Assembly (NCBI RefSeq): GCF_014672835.1
Contig: NZ_CP060244.1
Span: 2,473,001 to 2,537,000, forward strand
Length of the DNA: 64,000 nucleotides
From: Entomobacter blattae
Lineage (GTDB): Bacteria; Pseudomonadota; Alphaproteobacteria; Acetobacterales; Acetobacteraceae
Direction of reading: 5' to 3'
Shown here: one piece after another, positions 41,346 through 49,555 of the stretch
Layout: every line of letters begins with the position of its first letter
How positions within the stretch are numbered: position 1 is the stretch's first letter
The notes under the pieces: generated by a model
Told to the model about the DNA's origin: nothing
Databases searched by the model: none
Seen by the model: the letters and a program-made list of their open reading frames with translations, nothing else
Position numbers and translations under genes: made by a program

Positions 41346-42788
41346 TTAAGCTGCGCTTTGAATGCGAGTTTTATGCCTATTCTGAAGTTCTTCAGCCAGC
41401 AAGAAAGCCATCTCCAGTGACTGTTCTGCATTGAGTCGTGGATCGCAGAAGGTCTCATAGCGGGCTGCAAGATCAGATTCGGTGAGATGATGAGCACCGC
41501 CAACACACTCGGTGACATTCTGGCCGGTCATCTCAAAATGCACACCACCAATTTGCCCCCCTTCGGCAGCAAACACATCAAAAAATCCTTTTACTTCAGC
41601 CAATATGGAATCAAAGGAGCGAGTCTTAATTTTATTGGCTGTCGTGATGGTGTTGCCATGCATAGGATCGCACAGCCAGGTTACTGTTCGGCCCGTCTTT
41701 AATACCTTGCCTAACAGGGCTGGTAAGTAGCGTTTCACCCCTTCAGCCCCCATACGGGAAATAAGGGTAATACGCCCTGCTTCATCTGCGGGGTTAAGAA
41801 TATCCAGCAGCTTTTCAATGTCTTCCACCGCTGTTGTCGGCCCTACCTTAATACCGATAGGGTTTTTAACACCACGCAAAAACTCAACATGCGCTCCATC
41901 GGGCTGGCGTGTACGATCTCCTATCCATACAAAATGGGCAGAGCAATCATACCAATCCCCTGTAGTGGAATCCACTCTGGTCAAGGCTTGTTCATAGGGC
42001 AATAAAAGAGCCTCATGAGAGGTATAGAACTCTGTTTCCCGAATTTGGGGCGTATCAGCCGTTAACCCACACGCTTCCATAAACGCCAATGTCTCATCAA
42101 TTTTCTCTGCCAGAGAGCGATAGCGATCAGCCAAAGGAGAGCGCTCAACAAAGCTTAGATTCCACCGATGAACTTCGTGCAAGTTGGCATAGCCCCCGCT
42201 TGCAAAAGCCCGCAACAGGTTTTGAACACCAGCAGACTGGAAATACCCCGTCTCCATCCGTTTAGGGTCTGGTATTCGGGCTTCAGGGGTAAATTCAGGG
42301 CCGTTGATGATATCCCCCCTATAGACTGGGAGCTCAACCCCATTCTTTGTTTCTGTAGGAGAAGAACGTGGCTTGGCATACTGCCCTGCCATACGCCCAA
42401 CTTTCACAACAGGAACCTTGGCCCCAAAAGCCAGAACAGCCGCCATTTGTAGAAGGATACGAAAAGTATCCCTTACAATAACGGCATTAAACTCACTAAA
42501 ACTCTCAGCACAGGCGCCCCCTTGCAAAACAAAGGCCTTTCCTTCAGCTGCCAAAGCCAAACGTTGTTTCAGAGTACGGCTCTCCCCTGCAAAAACAAGA
42601 GGAGGGTAATGGCTCAGACTTTCCTCCATAGCCGTTAGGGCTGCTTGGTCAGGATATTCGGGAGCTTGTTTGATAGGAAAATTGCGCCAGCTTGATGCTG
42701 ACCAATTTTTAACCTTCCCCACTCCCGCTTCAGCTGATTGGGACGTTGCCCCCCGCGAGGAGGTGCGTGTATTCTCTGTGTTATCCAT
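41346..42788 (-). CDS. Class II 3-deoxy-7-phosphoheptulonate (DAHP) synthase
   Basis: 480 residues from the ATG at 42788 (AAGGG upstream; another ATG at 42848 would add 20). Class II marks: [95 protein letters not shown] and [20 protein letters not shown]. It condenses PEP and erythrose 4-phosphate, the first step of the shikimate pathway. The N-terminal 40 residues are variable. Confidence 0.94.
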   Translation of the reverse strand: MDNTENTRTSSRGATSQSAEAGVGKVKNWSASSWRNFPIKQAPEYPDQAALTAMEESLSHYPPLVFAGESRTLKQRLALAAEGKAFVLQGGACAESFSEFNAVIVRDTFRILLQMAAVLAFGAKVPVVKVGRMAGQYAKPRSSPTETKNGVELPVYRGDIINGPEFTPEARIPDPKRMETGYFQSAGVQNLLRAFASGGYANLHEVHRWNLSFVERSPLADRYRSLAEKIDETLAFMEACGLTADTPQIRETEFYTSHEALLLPYEQALTRVDSTTGDWYDCSAHFVWIGDRTRQPDGAHVEFLRGVKNPIGIKVGPTTAVEDIEKLLDILNPADEAGRITLISRMGAEGVKRYLPALLGKVLKTGRTVTWLCDPMHGNTITTANKIKTRSFDSILAEVKGFFDVFAAEGGQIGGVHFEMTGQNVTECVGGAHHLTESDLAARYETFCDPRLNAEQSLEMAFLLAEELQNRHKTRIQSAA

Positions 42789-43047
42789 ATGCCCATTAAC
42801 CCTTATTGTGTTGTGCAGCCTGGCTGTTTCTCCATATCTCTTCCCCATGTGAGGGCTTGATCATACAGCTTATCGGAGGCCCTTAAAAGACCAAACTCTT
42901 ACAAACTCCACTCAGCCCACCCAAGCTAGAGTTTTTACTATACTGGAAGATAAGAAAAATTTTTACTTTTTTTAGTAGATTATAAAGAAAATTTTAGATC
43001 TTTCCTTGTAGCGAAAAGCTTCCGCACAAGCTTCCATAGAAAATCGA

Positions 43048-43077
43048 TTGCTAAAAAATACAGAAATTGTGTAATAT
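43048..43077 (+). promoter_or_regulatory. Candidate promoter for the metQNI operon
   Basis: TTGCTA (43048-43053) and TAATAT (43072-43077), 18 bases apart, about 70 bases before the metQ start. No SAM riboswitch pattern was recognised. Confidence 0.35.
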
Positions 43078-43147
43078 TGAAAAAATTGTACGTTTTTTGT
43101 CTTTAGCCTGGACCAAATTTTCTGGACCAACAATAAGGTATTTTTAT

Positions 43148-43975
43148 ATGGCAACAGCTCATTTGCGGCGTTCTCTCTTAAAATTGACTGCGTTTGCAGC
43201 ATTTGCAGCATTTGCAGCTTTCAGCAGCGGATCCATGCCCTTAGCCCATGCCAAAAATAACGCCCTTAAACTTGGCATTATGTCTGGGCCAGAAGAAGAT
43301 ATTGCCCGTGTCGCTGTTGATGTTGCAAAAAGTCATGGTTTAAATGTTGAACTTGTGACCTTTAGCAATTACTCCCTCCCCAATGAGGCATTAGCCAGTG
43401 GCGATATTTACGCCAACGCCTTTCAGACTCAGCCTTTTTTAGATGCACAAATTAAAGCACGGGGATATAATATCATAGCCGTTGCCCCTATTTGGGTTGA
43501 GCCGCTTGGATTTTACTCCAAAAAAATAAAGAACATTGCCGAATTGCCTGAAAAAGCACGCATTGCTATTCCCAGCGATTCCTCTAATCAGGCGCGGGCC
43601 CTTAATCTGCTGGCAGCCCACAAGCTTATTACCCTTTCTGAAGCCCACTCCTTTTTAACCTCCCTGGCCGATATTAAGGAAAACCCCAAAAAGTTCCAAT
43701 TTATTGAGCTCGATGGTGCTCAGCTTCCCCGCTCCTTGGCTGATGTGGAAATGGCTGCCATTAATACCAACTACCTCATTGCTGCCAACCTGGATGCCCA
43801 CACCGCCCTTATTCATGAAGAGGTAAAAGACAATCCCTATATCAACCTCATAGTTGTTCGCAAGGAAGACAAAGATAAACCAGAGACCAAAGCCCTTATC
43901 AAGGCTTTTCAATCTGAAAAGGTTAAAACCTATATGCTTCAAACCTTTAAAAATGCCATCTTGCCCGCTTGGTAA
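43148..43975 (+). CDS. metQ: Methionine ABC transporter substrate-binding protein
   Basis: 275 residues from the ATG at 43148 (AAGG nearby). HLRRSLLKL is followed by an Ala/Phe-rich core (residues 15-24, encoded by a 9-base repeat) and PLAHA/KNN, a signal peptide with a twin-Arg look and no lipobox Cys. MetQ proteins are usually lipoproteins, so this one should be soluble in the periplasm. The mature part has LKLGIMSGPEEDIARVAVDV, NEALASGDIYANAFQTQPFL, PIWVEPLGFYSKKIKNIAEL, and NPYINLIVVRKEDKDKPE, as in NlpA/MetQ. It binds D/L-methionine for MetNI. Confidence 0.9.
   Translation: MATAHLRRSLLKLTAFAAFAAFAAFSSGSMPLAHAKNNALKLGIMSGPEEDIARVAVDVAKSHGLNVELVTFSNYSLPNEALASGDIYANAFQTQPFLDAQIKARGYNIIAVAPIWVEPLGFYSKKIKNIAELPEKARIAIPSDSSNQARALNLLAAHKLITLSEAHSFLTSLADIKENPKKFQFIELDGAQLPRSLADVEMAAINTNYLIAANLDAHTALIHEEVKDNPYINLIVVRKEDKDKPETKALIKAFQSEKVKTYMLQTFKNAILPAW
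43190..43222 (+). repeat. 9-bp tandem repeat in the metQ signal peptide
   Basis: Three and a half copies of a (GCA)TTTGCA-type unit encode the AFAAFAAFAAF core. Unit number changes would lengthen or shorten the hydrophobic core in frame. Confidence 0.8.
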
Positions 43976-44045
43976 ACCATTACCTTAATCTTCTTCCATT
44001 CGCTGTATTTTCCAGCTTGATAGTTCTGCCTTGTTAGTAAAGCTC

Positions 44046-45293
44046 ATGGATACTCTTCCCTACTCTCACAATCCCCTCGGTGATAAGCTGGCAGCTGATG
44101 GCATCACCCTTCTTGAGAAGGACAGTTTTAATGATCGTATCAGCTCTTCTTCTCTCCCAACTTCCGTAGGGTTAGAGGTGACTCCTCCTGAGCTTTCTAC
44201 AACTTCAAGAACTGTGAATTCAGATGAGATCGTTGTTAAATTTGAGAATGTCACCCGATTATACGGCAAAAAAACAGCACTCGACAATATAAGCCTTTCC
44301 ATCCCACGGGGAGAGATTTTTGGCATTATCGGGCATTCGGGAGCTGGTAAAACCACTCTCTTGCGCTGCCTTGCTGGGCTGGAACGGCCAGATCAGGGGC
44401 GTATTCTTATTGAGGGGCAAGATTTTTCACAACTCTCAGAAAAAAAACTCCGCTCCTTGCGCCAACGGATTGGCCTCGTCTTTCAGCATTTCAACCTTCT
44501 GTCATCAAAAACGGTGGCTGACAATATTGCGCTCCCCCTTAAAATTGCTGGTATCCCCAAAAAAGAGAGAAGCACCCGTATTACAGAACTGCTTGAACTT
44601 GTTGGTTTAGACCAGCATGCTGATTTTTACCCCTCTCAGCTTTCCGGCGGCCAAAAACAACGTGTGGGTATTGCTAGGGCTTTAGCGGGAAAACCTGCTT
44701 TGCTCCTCTGCGATGAAGCGACCTCTGCCCTCGATCCTGAGACCACACGCTCTATTCTTGAGCTCCTCCAAACCATTAACCAAAAACTTAACCTTACCAT
44801 AGTCCTTATCACCCATGAGATGAGCGTTATTCGAAACCTCGCCCGTTATGTGATGGTCCTAAATGGGGGGAAAATTGCAGAACAGGGTTTGGTAAGCAAT
44901 GTGTTTGCACACCCACGAGAAGCCATTACTAAAGCCATGCTCCAGGAAATTCGCCCACAACTTCCCAAAACAATCCTTCAAAAGCTCGTTAGTAGCCTTC
45001 CCCCCATCCCATCTACCTCCCCTGCCTCCGCCATGGAGTACGCCTATTATGCCATTCTCCAAGTGAATATGTCGGGGAGTCTTATCCGCAGCCCCTTTAT
45101 TGCTGAGCTCCAAAGCATACATCATTTAACGCCTATTTTACTGGAAGGCGGAATTTCTCACATCGGTAATATCCCTATTGGCACCTTATTTCTGGCTTTC
45201 CCAGCGCAAGAAGTTGAGCAGGCCCAAAAAATTATCCGCACCTACCCTATAGACACACTGGAAATGCTGGGCTATGTCACCTTTCCTTATTGA
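44046..45293 (+). CDS. metN: Methionine ABC transporter ATP-binding protein
   Basis: 415 residues from the ATG at 44046 (the frame opens with TTG at 44031). Walker A GHSGAGKTT, Q-loop FQHFNLL, signature LSGGQKQRVGIARALA, Walker B ALLLCDEATSALDPET and the switch HEMSVI are intact. The C-terminal NIL domain starts around residue 330 and would sense methionine. The 65 residues before the ABC domain (LPYSHNPLGDKLAADGITLL and a Ser/Thr-rich stretch) are not usual in MetN. It overlaps metI by 20 bases. Confidence 0.92.
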   Translation: MDTLPYSHNPLGDKLAADGITLLEKDSFNDRISSSSLPTSVGLEVTPPELSTTSRTVNSDEIVVKFENVTRLYGKKTALDNISLSIPRGEIFGIIGHSGAGKTTLLRCLAGLERPDQGRILIEGQDFSQLSEKKLRSLRQRIGLVFQHFNLLSSKTVADNIALPLKIAGIPKKERSTRITELLELVGLDQHADFYPSQLSGGQKQRVGIARALAGKPALLLCDEATSALDPETTRSILELLQTINQKLNLTIVLITHEMSVIRNLARYVMVLNGGKIAEQGLVSNVFAHPREAITKAMLQEIRPQLPKTILQKLVSSLPPIPSTSPASAMEYAYYAILQVNMSGSLIRSPFIAELQSIHHLTPILLEGGISHIGNIPIGTLFLAFPAQEVEQAQKIIRTYPIDTLEMLGYVTFPY

Positions 45294-45927
45294 GCAAATA
45301 GAAAAATCCATCTGGCAGACGCTGGAAATGACAGCCGTTTCCGGTTTTTTCTCTCTTTTAGGAGGGCTTCCACTAGCATTACTGCTCGTGACCACCATGC
45401 CAAATGGTCTATACCCGCTCCCTGTTTTCAATCAAACCCTGGGCGGGATTATTAATGCGGTACGTTCTATTCCTTTTATTGTTCTTCTTATTGCCCTTAT
45501 CCCTCTCACTCGCCTTATTATCGGTACTTCTATTGGTACAGGGGCTGCGATTGTCCCACTTTCCATTGCCGCTGTTCCTTATTTTGCCCGTATCGCCGAG
45601 GTTTCCTTAAAAGAAGTAGACCATGGCGTTATTGAAGCGGCCCATGCTATGGGAGCTGGAAAGTTTTTCATTATCCGTCAGGTTATGATCCCCGAGGCCC
45701 TTCCAGGGCTTATCTCCGGTTTTACCGTAACCCTTGTGACTCTTGTTAGCTCCTCAGCCATGGCTGGAGCAGTGGGAGGCGGCGGGCTGGGTGATTTAGC
45801 AATCCGCTATGGATATGAGCGTTTTCGTATCGATATTATGCTCATTGTTGTTGTGGTTCTTATTATCTTTGTCTGTCTTATCCAGTGGATCGGGGATAGG
45901 TTAGCGGCCTATACTGACCATGATTAG
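45274..45927 (+). CDS. metI: Methionine ABC transporter permease
   Basis: The 217-residue product has five to six membrane segments: WQTLEMTAVSGFFSLLGGLP, LPLALLLVTT, IVLLIALIPLTRLIIGTSIG, and the EAA loop EVDHGVIEAAHAMGAGKFFI. This is the standard MetI/MetP permease that pairs with MetN, and its start lies inside metN. Confidence 0.93.
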   Translation: MSPFLIEQIEKSIWQTLEMTAVSGFFSLLGGLPLALLLVTTMPNGLYPLPVFNQTLGGIINAVRSIPFIVLLIALIPLTRLIIGTSIGTGAAIVPLSIAAVPYFARIAEVSLKEVDHGVIEAAHAMGAGKFFIIRQVMIPEALPGLISGFTVTLVTLVSSSAMAGAVGGGGLGDLAIRYGYERFRIDIMLIVVVVLIIFVCLIQWIGDRLAAYTDHD

Positions 45928-46123
45928 CAAAGCAGAACTTTCTCTTAAATTCTCCTTCCTTTCTCGCTCTTAGGGCTGATCAGCCTCGCTGGTTGGACTG
46001 ATTATTTTGAGAGGGTTATGAGAAAAAACTTTCTATTTCCTTTGAATTTTTGTAAGCTCTCAATAGTCTGTTCAGGACTACCCTAATAATAAAAAAGGCA
46101 TATTTCATTGGCCTTTAATTCCT

Positions 46124-46519
46124 ATGGCGCTCATGATTAACAACTCTTTTTTGACAAGAACTCACTTTTTCAGCACCTTTCTTCTTACGGGGCTCCTTTC
46201 ATTTTCCTCTCCCGTTATGGCGCAGAGCAGTAGTGCTTCTGTGACAACACCCAATGCGGAGAAATCGTCATCTGCTGATGAAAACGTTACGGTCCATGGG
46301 CAAAAGAATGTTTTACCTCGTGGCTATTCTTATGCTCCTTCTATGGAAATGCAGAGCGGCCCTGACCCCGACCGGGGAAACAAAATGCACCGTGACCCTG
46401 TAACGGGTGCTAATATCACCCGCTTTGGTTCTGCCTTCCAGGCAAGTAACCCCACACAACAAGGCCAATTGGGTGATGCCACAGGCAATGGTTGGTTGGC
46501 CCCTCACGGAAACCGCTAA
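46124..46519 (+). CDS. Small secreted hypothetical protein
   Basis: 131 residues. FFSTFLLTGLLSFSSPVMAQ is a Sec signal peptide (cleaved at VMA/QSS). The mature part is Ser-rich, then Pro/Gly/Asn-rich with no Cys (GPDPDRGNKMHRDPVTGANI, QQGQLGDATGNGWLAPHGNR). It looks disordered. Function unknown. Confidence 0.6.
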   Translation: MALMINNSFLTRTHFFSTFLLTGLLSFSSPVMAQSSSASVTTPNAEKSSSADENVTVHGQKNVLPRGYSYAPSMEMQSGPDPDRGNKMHRDPVTGANITRFGSAFQASNPTQQGQLGDATGNGWLAPHGNR

Positions 46520-46776
46520 AACTTACCTTATAACTAAGGCCTTTAGAGTTATTCTTATTGGGCTATAGTGCCTCTCTGAAGGCACGATTATGAGTTTGCT
46601 GGTAGATACACAAATTAAAACCTGAGAAAAATATCATCGCGAAGGATACCCTCGTCATGACCTCAATTGGCCAGACAGACAAGCTCTAGCCAGACAATCT
46701 CTCTGGTTTCCTGCTCTCTCGGGCTTCCTATTAGCAAGCCTTCTCAAGAAGGAAACATCTGTTTGGTGACCTCACC

Positions 46777-48171
46777 TTACCCTGTTTTTTTAACCTGCCG
46801 GGTCAGGGTACGCATTGTTACCAGCTCTTCTGCCATAGAAGGGTGAATGCCTATCGTGCGGTCAAAATCATGCTTATACAGCCCTGCAGTAACAGCAATA
46901 GCAATCCCTTGTAAGATTTCTGGAGCATCCTCACCCATCATATGGACGCCCAAAACTTTCTGGGAAGGAGTATCAACGACAATTTTCATGACAACCTTGC
47001 CAGAACGCTTGGTGATGGTCCGACGCATAGGTGTAAAACGCGAAACATAAATATCAACATCGCCCAGCGCAGCAGCTTCCTCCTCCGAAAGGCCAACACT
47101 TGCAATAGGAGGTGAAAAGAAAACAGCTTTAGGGGTTGTAGGAAAAGACCAATCATAATGGGGTTTACCGAAGAGCCTATCGGCCAACATATGCCCTTCT
47201 GCTATGGCAACTGGCGTTAAATTTAACTGGTTCGTAACATCTCCAATGGCATAAATATGCGGCTGAGAAGTCTCTTGTAAGGAATTGGTCACGATACTGC
47301 CATTTTCATCGACCTTAATACCAGCTTTGTCGAGGGCAAGGCTTTGAATATTGGGTTGGCGCCCTGTCGCAAATAATACGCTATCAACTTCTAGGGTAAT
47401 GCCTTCATCAAGCTCAACCAGGCGCTGATTTCCTTTTGGCACAATACGCAACGGATGAACCCCTGAATGGCGATGAATACCACGCTCTAATATGGCTTCA
47501 TGAAGGGCGATGCGCAAATCCCTATCAAACCCCCGCAAAGGCAGGTCTTGACGATAAACATGATGAACTTCTGCACCGAGGCCTGCAAAAATTCCCGAAA
47601 ACTCAACCCCAATATAGCCACTTCCGATCACGCAGATTTTTTGAGGCATTTCAGCAAGATGAAAAATATCATCAGAGGAAATGGCATGCTCAATCCCTGG
47701 AATAGTACTGGGAAAATGCGGCTTACTGCCAGTGGCAATAACCACTCTCTCTGCTGTTATACGCTGCTCTTTTCCGTTGGGGTCTAGCTCTGAAGGAGCA
47801 ATATAAACCGTATGCTCATCCACAAACCCGGCCATACCGGTGAAAAGAGCAACCCCTGCCTTTTGCAACATGCTGACATAAATGCCATTCAGGCGTTCAA
47901 CCTCAGTATTTCGGGCTGAAGTCAGCACAGACCACTGGTGATTAGGGGGTGAAACATCCCACCCAAACGCCCGACTATCCTCAATCATGCCACTATATTC
48001 ACTGGCATAGAGCATTATTTTTTTTGGAACACACCCGACATTGACGCAAGTCCCCCCCCAGTGCCTTCCCTCAACGATCCCCACCTTGGCACCATGAGAT
48101 GCCGCAATGCGTGCGCAACGCACCCCCCCAGAGCCTGCGCCAATTACGAGAAGATCAAAATCAAAGGCCAT
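46777..48171 (-). CDS. gor: Glutathione-disulfide reductase
   Basis: 464 residues. FAD-binding LLVIGAGSGGVRCARIAASH, redox pair GGTCVNVGCVPKKI, NADPH-binding VIGSGYIGVEFSGIFAGLGA, FATGRQPN, AIGDVTNQLNLTPVAIAEG, and IHPSMAEEL with the catalytic His-Glu at the C-terminus. It keeps glutathione reduced with NADPH. A few bases upstream of the start the sequence has only a weak ribosome site. Confidence 0.94.
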   Translation of the reverse strand: MAFDFDLLVIGAGSGGVRCARIAASHGAKVGIVEGRHWGGTCVNVGCVPKKIMLYASEYSGMIEDSRAFGWDVSPPNHQWSVLTSARNTEVERLNGIYVSMLQKAGVALFTGMAGFVDEHTVYIAPSELDPNGKEQRITAERVVIATGSKPHFPSTIPGIEHAISSDDIFHLAEMPQKICVIGSGYIGVEFSGIFAGLGAEVHHVYRQDLPLRGFDRDLRIALHEAILERGIHRHSGVHPLRIVPKGNQRLVELDEGITLEVDSVLFATGRQPNIQSLALDKAGIKVDENGSIVTNSLQETSQPHIYAIGDVTNQLNLTPVAIAEGHMLADRLFGKPHYDWSFPTTPKAVFFSPPIASVGLSEEEAAALGDVDIYVSRFTPMRRTITKRSGKVVMKIVVDTPSQKVLGVHMMGEDAPEILQGIAIAVTAGLYKHDFDRTIGIHPSMAEELVTMRTLTRQVKKTG

Positions 48172-48249
48172 AGCAACATCCCTTTATTCCCTTGGGGTTC
48201 CGGCAAAGTATAGGTACCAAAAGATATAGGTACCAAATCGTCTAATGTA

Positions 48250-49068
48250 TTATTTTTCAGCAAATGCTTTTTCAACCACATAAGAGCCAGGATGATTATT
48301 ATTCCCTTCATCAAAACCACGGTTTTTTAAAAGATTTTCTGTATCAGCCAACATCTCTGGAGAGCCACAAATCATCACCCTGTCATGTTCTGGATCAAGC
48401 GTATCGATATTCAGATCCGTAAAAACCTTACTGTTTTCTATCAGGGTTGTAATACGCTGATTAACGGGAAAAGGCTCACGAGTTACAGCGGGATAATAAA
48501 GAAGTTTTGCTGACACGTCCTCTCCCAGAAATTCATGGGAAGGCAGTTCTTTAGTAATATAATCCCGATAGGCTAACTCTTTGACCTCCCTAACAGTATG
48601 GGTCAGAATGACTTTATCAAACCGTTCATAACTGGCAGGATCACGAATAAGGCTCAAGAAAGGGGCCAAACCCGTACCTGTTGAAAGAAAATAGAGGTTA
48701 CGCCCCGGGCGTAAATTATCCAACAACAAAGTGCCTGTCGGTTTTCTCCCGATCAGAACGGTATCTCCAACCTGGACATGACATAACCTTGACGTAAGCG
48801 GGCCATCGGGCACCTTGATGGACAGGAATTCTAAATTTTCCTCATAATTGGCACTTACAATACTATAAGCTCTCAGAAGAGGCTTGCCCTCCACTTCTAT
48901 ACCAATCATGGCAAACTGACCGTTTTCAAACCGTAAGGACTGATCACGCGTGCAGGTAAAACTGAACAATCGATCAGTCCAATGGTGAACGCTAAGCACT
49001 TTTTCTGCATTTAAATGGCTATATTCTTTAGTCGGCGGTGCCAGCCTGTATGTTTCACTGACGGTCAT
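48250..49068 (-). CDS. fpr: Ferredoxin/flavodoxin-NADP reductase
   Basis: The 272-residue product has FAD-binding RAYSIVSANYEENLEFLSIK, RKPTGTLLLDNL, NADP-binding LYFLSTGTGLAPFLSLIRDP, and MICGSPEM, with YVVEKAFAEK at the end as in bacterial Fpr. It moves electrons between NADPH and ferredoxin or flavodoxin. 78 bases separate it from gor, read in the same direction; a shared transcript is possible. Confidence 0.92.
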   Translation of the reverse strand: MTVSETYRLAPPTKEYSHLNAEKVLSVHHWTDRLFSFTCTRDQSLRFENGQFAMIGIEVEGKPLLRAYSIVSANYEENLEFLSIKVPDGPLTSRLCHVQVGDTVLIGRKPTGTLLLDNLRPGRNLYFLSTGTGLAPFLSLIRDPASYERFDKVILTHTVREVKELAYRDYITKELPSHEFLGEDVSAKLLYYPAVTREPFPVNQRITTLIENSKVFTDLNIDTLDPEHDRVMICGSPEMLADTENLLKNRGFDEGNNNHPGSYVVEKAFAEK

Positions 49069-49555
49069 TTGAGTGCTTCTCCTCCACTAAACTTGGGGCT
49101 TTACCATGCCTGATAGGCTATCTGGCTTGATCTATTGGGTTAATAAGCACGACATGCTCTGTTCATGCCAGCCACCAGTCCCACAGAGATGGAAAAACCA
49201 TAATATTCTGGAAAACAGGATAGCTTTAGGAGTAAGAAAAAACAGAACTGCCAATATTTTGCAACAGGAAAATACCTGCCCGAGCATCTCTAACATTCAA
49301 AAAGCCTCAAAAGTCCCTATTTCCTGCTTTTTTGTGTGTTATTTTTCATCTCATCTTTCCTCCTGATCCTCTTTCCTATGATTTTATCCTTTATCTCTGC
49401 TTTGGTTATCCTATATAAGAGTACAAAATTGCAAAAACTAGCCCATTTTGTAAAAACCCCTTTGCCGACTATTTTCTAAATTCTCCTACGCAAGATATCC
49501 CATTGCCCTTCATTGATCTTTCAGCTTCTTTACATTTCAACATCACATATCTTTC
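49069..49555. other. Intergenic region, fpr to helicase
   Basis: 487 bases between divergent genes. No convincing gene, repeat or RNA was seen. It should hold both promoters. Confidence 0.4.

Noticed and set aside
42850-43147. Possible SAM riboswitch upstream of metQ
   Set aside because: No recognisable SAM-I or SAM-II core; only an AT-rich leader with a plausible promoter.
49106-49366. 86-codon plus-strand frame between fpr and the helicase
   Set aside because: No ribosome site and no protein-like pattern.
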